From Coniella vitis (Eukaryota > Ascomycota > Sordariomycetes > Diaporthales > Schizoparmaceae), in contig WUJK01000004.1 in assembly GCA_011317545.1 (NCBI GenBank), forward strand, positions 3,038,001-3,102,000: a stretch of 64,000 bases of DNA. Direction: 5' to 3'. The translations under genes and the position numbers were made by a program. The notes beneath the pieces were generated by a model. It saw only the letters and a list, made by a program, of their open reading frames with translations, was not told where the DNA came from and made no database searches. Below, piece by piece: positions 57,356-64,000 of the stretch; the first letter of the stretch is position 1; each line of letters opens with the position of its first letter.

Positions 57356-59267
57356 GAGACAGGCAGTGCACTTAACAGTCTACTAAGTCTCACAGATGCA
57401 GTGTATCATCGTGGCGCCAAAAACGCCAAAGGCCCCAGATATGGCCAGGACATGGTCGGCGCCTCGAATAAAGAATCACTGAAAGACATGTCCTCCAGCG
57501 CTTACGGCTTGGAGCGGAAGCGAGCTCAGCTCTACGAACCCTCCAAAAACAAATCAGATGCAAGCCTTAACCGAAGGCCCAGATTGTTCAGTACACTGAG
57601 CTTTTCAAGGCTGACCGCCGACAACTCGTGCGACAGCCCAGTACGCGGCGAGTCGTTGCTGTGGATTGCATAGTATACAAGCGTCTGTATCGGCCCCACA
57701 AGCTGGGAGGTGGCCGCGGCATGGCGGTTAATGGCATGCTGTCGAAGCCATCCACCACATCAGTCCAAGACTAGCACACTCGAGATGATGACGGCGAGGC
57801 ACAAATTTAGCTCAGCGAGCCGATGACATGGTGGCTCCCAAAATTGAGGGCGGAAGATTGGTCTGGACCAACATGGTGATTGTGTTCGCTTTCTTGGAGA
57901 CAGGATATCCGCGCAAATTTGCTATCGAAAGCAGCAAGCATTTTCTCTGCAATTGCTACCCCCCCCCCCCGTTTTTTTTCTCTCTGCATTCACCTATTAA
58001 CATCAATACATTGAGATGCGCTTAAACCTTGGAAGTACTTTGTCTCTGTCATTTCAGTCACTGTAGCTCTATATACGTGTAATAAGCCACCTACTGTGCC
58101 ATGCGAACATCAAGCTGCAATTCTGCGATATATACACCCACCCGCTCCCACCGCTTAATTTTCCGTCACGATAATGAACCCATTGTTTGTCATTCCCAGC
58201 TCTCATGAATTATTCCCTTCAGCATACCACAGAGCAATCCGCAAAGGCCCCCCCAAACCTTTTCTCAACAGCATCCATCATCATGTGATATTATCAAGAT
58301 GAATGACTGCCTCGACGCGCCGTACACCCCCGAATACCAGTCACCACAACCCATCCCGCCACAATCACAGTAACGGCGATCCTGAGCTCCCTGGCGACGC
58401 TGGTAATAGTTGGGCTGATGGTGACGGTGTGGATGTGGTTGATGGCTCCAGAGTGTTCTGCTGCGAGGGCAAAGGACTCCATGGCTGGTATTGGCCTTTT
58501 CTCTCTTTTTCTTCTTTTTTTGGGGGTTCAAGCCCCAGAGATTTTTCGTGGTAACAAGAAGACTTGTTGGTTGCTCGCTGATTTAGTTGTTTCTGGGTAG
58601 GAAGGGTTGTTGTATCATTTTAGTGGCTGGAGCAGATTCAGCGGAATATGGTGGAGTGAAGGAAGGATACAGAGTGGTCTAAATGTACAGAACACTCGCT
58701 CGTTGGTGGTTCTTTTTGAAATTATCATCGCCTTAGTGAGTCAGTGAGTGAGTGAGCGGGTGAGTGAGTGGATGACGCTTTTTTCTCAGGGTTGTTGATT
58801 GATTTTAGGGTTATGGGACTTTGGATGTTGCCTACCCTTGTTTATTTTTCCTCCGCCGGTGATCTTGACATCCAAGATGCTATGCAATGAATATGATAGT
58901 GATAGACTGTGCGCGAAGCAGGCGCATTATGATGCTGATTGTGAGGGTGTGTATAAAATGGATGTTGCTCGTTAAGTTAGAGCTTCCCTGAATATCATAA
59001 CATACATACCTACCATGTAAATGTCTCGAAGAACTGGTCATGGAATAATACAAATGGTTTCTCCCAATCGAAAGTAGAATGCGGTCTTTGGTCAGTATGG
59101 TCGAATGAGCCCAATTGCCACAGAGAGCCATTTATTTCTTGTTGGTGATAGCGTTCAAAGCTGCTGAAGAGATGCCATCTTCGGGCCCCCAAGTTAAGAC
59201 TCATCCGTATCAATTCACCAACAGCAACAACCACCCAGATATACACACACTCTTCACTTCCAGAATT
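57356..59267. other. Intergenic
   Basis: About 1.9 kb between CMS1 (+) and the small minus-strand gene. Convergent 3' flanks plus unassigned sequence with a poly-C run near 57960-57970. No gene recognised. Confidence 0.5.
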
Positions 59268-59928
59268 TCAAACCCAAAACACCTCACCAGGCCCTTCGCC
59301 CGCAACATCCAACTTCCCCTGCGCATCTAGCCGCTGCAGTGTCTCCTTGATCCTCTGCGTCACCGCGCCCGCGTACTCGGGCGACCCAGGCGCTGGGCCC
59401 ACGGCCTGCGCATTGACGCGGATCCAAGGGATGTTGCGCGCCCCTCTGGTCGCCGAGACAAGCGCCCGCAGGCGCGCAATCATGTCGTCCGTAAAGGCGC
59501 CGCCAAAGACGACGGCCTTGGGCGGCGTGCTCCAGTTGCCGCTGCCCAGCAGGCTGCTGCGCTTGTCCGCGTCGGGGACCGTGTTGGTGAGCAGCAGGGG
59601 CAGTTCATTGTCAATGTTTGCGGCGAGAGCTACATGGATGACTGAACATGGGAGCCATGAGGGAGGAGGTGGAGGGCGGCAATCAGTCAGTATTCCCAAG
59701 TTGCAACCTTATTTTTTTTTTTTTAAAAAAAAAAAAAGAAAAAAGAAAAGGGAGCGGTGACCATGAGCCATAGCATGGGTGGGTGACACATGGGTTGATG
59801 AGGGAGGGCTTTTCCCCCTCGGGGCCATCACACGCACCTTCATACTCGGGCTGAATGTGCTCGACCACGACAGTAGCCACCTGCTCTGCGCGGCCTGCAA
59901 CAAGAATAGGGGTTGCCTTTGTCGACAT
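59268..59928 (-). CDS. Small protein of unknown function
   Basis: Exons 59928-59838 and 59641-59268; intron 59837-59642 (GTGCGT..CAG, 196 nt); 154 aa. Splicing joins QPEYE to VIHVALAANIDNELPLLL. It begins MSTKATPILVAGRAEQVATVVVEHI, resembling a Rossmann-type first strand and helix. Later features are PPKAVVFGGAFTDDMIARLRALV, IPWIRVNAQAVGPAPGSPEYAGAVTQRIKETLQ and an EVFWV end. The composition suggests a compact soluble alpha/beta fold. I do not recognise a named family; uncharacterised fungal proteins of this type are my best guess. The intron holds a T12/A13-type palindrome at about 59711-59737. Confidence 0.75.
59711..59737. repeat. Poly-T/poly-A palindrome in an intron
   Basis: A run of T directly followed by a run of A, able to fold into a perfect hairpin, inside the intron of the small minus-strand gene. 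Confidence 0.85.
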
Positions 59929-62900
59929 TGTGCGGTGGCTGGTAGGGCTGAGAGGGTCAATCAAGGGCCACGGGTTGAAGTGAGCATGTAGGGATGGATT
60001 ACCGCGAGACAGACGGGTGCAAATGCAGTCTTGAGGGCGTCAGGCACGGTTGGTGGATGGATAGAGCGCCTTGGTGACGGTGAGTCTTGAGCTGGGCCGT
60101 CCTACAGAGTAAGCGGACGCAACAGAGCCGGAGAATCCTTTTGGACATGAAGCACATGTGTTGGCTTGTTCGTTGGGATGCCGTTTTGTATTGGCGACTG
60201 GGAAAGATGTGGTTGGGCTGACTTCGTTTGCACTGACAAATTCGTCCTTACAATTGGTCCGCAGGCCGATCACGCAGTATGTCCGAACGACCCGAGAGAG
60301 ACTGCGAGCCAACAGGTCACCCTCAGCAAGGGGTTTCATCAAGAATCAACAAGAAGGGGCCCTCGCAAGTTGCCCTCAATGGCTCACAACTGTGCTTGTA
60401 AAGAGCCGTGAGGAAAAGGCTGTTGTGTAAGACACGAGCGGCCGAATGGAATCCAAGCTGTGTGTATGGCCCGGGCGGCGAACGAGCATGGACACACGGC
60501 TGCGAGTTTGTCATTCGTATGTGGGGAAGCCCGAATTGCAGGTATGCAAATGGTTTGATATCAGACTTTTGTCCTCAAGAGTGCTGTCACCAGTTACTTC
60601 CTCTAGTTGGTCGGCCAATAAGAAAGTTTCAAGGTAAGCGACAGTAAACTTGACTGTCGACTACTCGATACTTCAGCCGTTTTGTTGTTTCCAAGTTTCC
60701 AAGTAGACTGGACATGTTGATCATTGGTGTCGACTTGAAATTCTTCAACGTCTATAACGACAGGCTGTTTGTCACAATTCAGAAGAGTTTTTCAAGTCCT
60801 TATCTTGACTGTTACCCCACACAAGAGCAGTATTGGTACTAAAATTCCGTTGTTCAATAGTGTCTGTGGTCTGGAATGTTCAAAGTGTGCAGTGTGGTTC
60901 GAGCATTTGCTGAATGCGATGGCGAGGACTGCACAAAACCAGCTTGCTTTGAGCGGCTACAATCAGTTGCAGAAGTCTGGTAACATGTTCGATCCTGCAT
61001 AGTATTGTATCAACAGGCCGTTTCCGTTTCATCCAAGTGCTTCCCAGAGAGCGTGAGCCGGTTTGCTATGGTAACTGTCTTCCTGATCCGAAATGAATAC
61101 CTGAACTTCTGACATGACACTTATGTCCCATGGCTTGATTGTCGATAGAGTTATGGATGATCTGTCAATATACATCTGAGCTTATTGAAGTCTCTTGTGA
61201 TCCATATCCTGTTTGTTCAGAATCCAAGCCGACATACAAAGGTTGCCACAACTGGGTACTGCGTTGAACACATTGCTGGATCATATGAATCTCGAAGTTG
61301 ACTGCACAGGCTGCGAAAAACTAAATGCCAAGACTCATCACCTGGTAAGTTTTGAATCTCACTATCCGTTTGACGCTCTGGCTGGCCTACCTATTCTAGG
61401 TATCGTGACAGCTTGTTCAATGTCCGTGTCAGATCATCACCGCATCGAAATGCCCATTTGTCTCGATTTAGATATCGACCCCTATCCTTTTCCGTTTGGT
61501 GGCAAACATTACACTTGTATATACGCAGCTCAAATAAGTCTTAAACCAATCGAACCGAGAAGGCTTGCTGGCCAGTGATCTTCCAAATCTGCGGATCCGG
61601 TGCACCATATGGCAAGGAGCATCGAACGACGCCCTGACCGACCCATCCACACACACGTAGGTATAACCAACTACATATGCATTTTTACCAGCCAAACAGT
61701 GATTCGAACATCTCCTTGCTGCGCCTCAGTGGCAAATTTAACAGGCGAGGAAGGGAAAGTATACCAAAGTAGATCGCCATTCCCCCGGTTCCCCGCCCTT
61801 GTCGCCTCGATCTTCGATCCGGGTGCACATGGAAATTTGTCAAGAAAAGAACATCCCCTGTCACCGCAAAAGGGAAAGCCTTCCTTTTTTTTGTAAAACA
61901 GAAATGTGCGACTGATGGTTGTTTTGAGAGTGCAGGCCCCAGTTGCCAGGTAGTATTGAGGGCCACTGTATACAGTACAACTATCGAATCGTGGCCATGG
62001 TAACCATCGCCACCATCACCACAACGGTTGCCACCATTCCTACTTACCCCTCCTGTGTAACTGGGCCAAGAAAGCGTCTTGTTTCTTTTACTTTCTTTTC
62101 TTCTAGCTTGATCTCCTTGCCCAACCAAAAGAATAAAAAAAGAAAAAGCCTGGGCAACATCTGAGTAAGTCGACAAATCGGGAAGAATTGCTGATGATGA
62201 TGATGTGTATAATGTCCATGGTATTATCAGTCTGAAGAATCTCCCATCCATGCCCCATCTAATCAAAATGACGACCACTCACACCACCTACGTAACGTAT
62301 CGGTCTTGTTTGATCACTTTGATCGATTTTCCTACTTGTCTATACATATACACTTGGCTTGAGTTGTGTAAAAAGTTCAAAGTTCAAAGTGGGGAGGATT
62401 TGATAGACCCCTTCTTTGGTGAAAGTGATAAAAAAAACAACAAAATGGCTACTTCTGCCTTCCTCTCCCTAGATTTCTGCTTCCTTTTTTTTTCCTGACT
62501 CAAAACAATCATCGCTCGGTTTACCGCACTTCGTGTGCCGACTCGCATCAAGGTACTCACTCTCTTTTGGTTAGCCAGGTGTTCCCTTCTTGTATACCTA
62601 TCCCTTTCTTTTTTTTTCTCCTTTTCCTTCTTTCTTTACTTGCTTATGCTATAAATTCCTCGGTACATATCTCTCTAACCCCATGTACAATATGTAATCT
62701 TTTTGCCATATTTTGTCCACCTACATAAATATCCTAGGGCCCATAATGAGTTCCCATTTCGGTAATTTCATCAAAATGCCCACTTACGTACAACAACTTT
62801 TTTCCCTCTTCTTTTTTTGTTATTTATTCATCAACTTCTCCATTTGTGCAACCTTCCAAAGATAGAAATAATACCCACTTTCCGGGCCCCTTGTTGATTA

Positions 62901-64000
62901 CTACGCACAACGATTCCTTGCATACGTAGCATATGCAACCACGGGAAAAAGAAAGTAGAGAAGGTTGAAGCGCAAAGTAAAAAGAAAAGAAAAAAAAAGA
63001 GGAAGAAGGAATGAAAAGAGGAGCTTGAAAAGGGGGGGGGGGGAGAAGAAGAGAGAGAGAGAGGGAAACTGTTGCATAGAACTTGAAAAGAACTAAATTA
63101 TATGGCGAGTAGATTGACAATAAGCGGTCCAAACTATTTACCGATGTATTTTCTTTGGAAAGGATATTGTGATCCGCTACTGATAGCAAAAGAGAAATTC
63201 AAAACCAACAGATGATTGTCACCTTCTTTCAAAGTCAAGTATCAGCTGTGTCCTAGAGACAAGACTCGTTTGATGCAATGTGATATTTGACTTGATTATA
63301 TAAGCAGCAATAATAGGATATATCAAGGGCTCCATGCATGCCCAAACAAGAAAGGCAGATGAACAGCATGAGAGGTCTTTGGCTTCTCACGATACGACCT
63401 TTTTTCGAAAACAAAAAGATAGACAACCTTGAGACACATGTGGAAAAGCAACCAGCCTGAACGCAAACTGGCAATTGGCAGGCAGTAAGCCAAGCTCTTT
63501 TCTACTACTATGTAAATCGTAAAGCAGCATTACATGTTAGCAAACATAATGTACGTGGTTTGTTATATAGGGACGAGACAAATGAAACCGTGCTTGTCCA
63601 ACGTACTGGATATCCAGGGACTGCATAGAGGTATTATATAGTAATGTTTCATCAAAGTAGTCTCAGTGTACAACATATTGTCTAGCCTCAGTTTCTTTTG
63701 TGCGTCGACAACAATCAGTTGACAGAGGACTCAATTACCGATCCGTGTAATATGCATGCTATAGACATGCATATTGAATGTCCTTTTCAGATTCAGAATG
63801 CTGCTGCTTGTCAGCTTTCTCAGCCTCTTAATTATTCTCGTGGGAGCGGTCTGTGTACGTACAGCATGTACATAGCCCCCTCCACTCCCCAGTACGATGG
63901 AGGGCAGAAATGGTTTCCTCAAAGTGCCACGTAGCAGAAGTCCATTCTGCTGTGGGGTTTTGGTAGTGCATCGTAGTACCAAATAGAACACATGCTGCCA
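59929..64000. other. Gene-poor right end
   Basis: About 4 kb without a supported gene. The longest frames (for example 61213-61578 and 61685-62278) lack recognisable motifs. Homopolymer tracts include a G-run near 63030-63041 with adjacent GA repeats. AT-rich compared with the coding parts. Confidence 0.5.

Noticed and set aside
61213..61578. 121-codon plus-strand frame in the right-end region
   Set aside because: Isolated, with no domain, no clear promoter or splice support and average intergenic composition.

Overview
The window is nuclear DNA of a filamentous ascomycete (Pezizomycotina), most likely a Sordariomycete and plausibly Hypocreales. The signs are short introns (about 60-200 nt) with GT..AG ends and CTAAC/CTGAC-like branch sites, fungal versions of housekeeping genes, a Rac1 GTPase, a multi-exon Rsr1/Bud1 (Krev-1-type) GTPase, and pyrimidine-rich leaders. 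Class and order are inference. No rRNA or tRNA gene, transposon ORF, CRISPR array or virus-like gene was recognised.

Layout. 1-4.8 kb: 3' part of a large protein kinase / Sel1-like / ankyrin-repeat gene, cut by the left edge. 5.9-6.8 kb: a low-complexity protein of unknown function. 7.2-10.5 kb, minus: phosphopantothenate-cysteine ligase (CAB2) and an Mpv17/PMP22 protein. 12.8-14.1 kb: a CPSF6-like RRM protein. 15.5-18.9 kb: a SET-domain lysine methyltransferase and COQ4 from a shared divergent promoter. 19.1-22.1 kb, minus: PDCD5 and a ketopantoate-reductase-like protein with an unresolved 5' end. 22.9-25.7 kb: LRP1 (exosome cofactor) and MIX17 (twin CX9C). 26.2-29.6 kb: a UBXN4-like UBX protein and SHY1, divergent. 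29.7-32.0 kb, minus: CENP-T, directly preceded by a small spliced ORF whose stop codon touches the CENP-T start. 34.7-38.1 kb: RAC1, and convergent NOP6. 39.0-40.9 kb, minus: a predicted secreted Gly/Ser-rich repeat protein. 43.0-44.4 kb, minus: RSR1 in eight exons. 44.4-52.4 kb: an 8-kb stretch with no recognisable gene but many microsatellites and a recurring ACTATGTACATAGT-like motif. 52.4-53.9 kb, minus: a PQ-loop membrane protein. 56.3-57.4 kb: CMS1. 59.3-59.9 kb, minus: a small protein of unknown function. 59.9-64 kb: nothing recognised.

Themes. Several genes serve mitochondria (COQ4, SHY1, MIX17, perhaps the Mpv17 protein), ribosome synthesis or RNA processing (NOP6, CMS1, LRP1, the CPSF6-like protein), and polarity signalling (RAC1, RSR1). 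Most sit in divergent or convergent pairs, and I see no metabolite or virulence cluster. The oddest local features are the stop/start abutment at CENP-T, an in-frame GC-AG intron in COQ4, an 11-nt micro-exon in PDCD5, runs of tiny exons in RSR1, and a ketopantoate-reductase-like reading frame lacking an upstream AUG. Exon boundaries were derived by hand from splice consensus, reading phase and family motifs. They have not been checked against transcripts.
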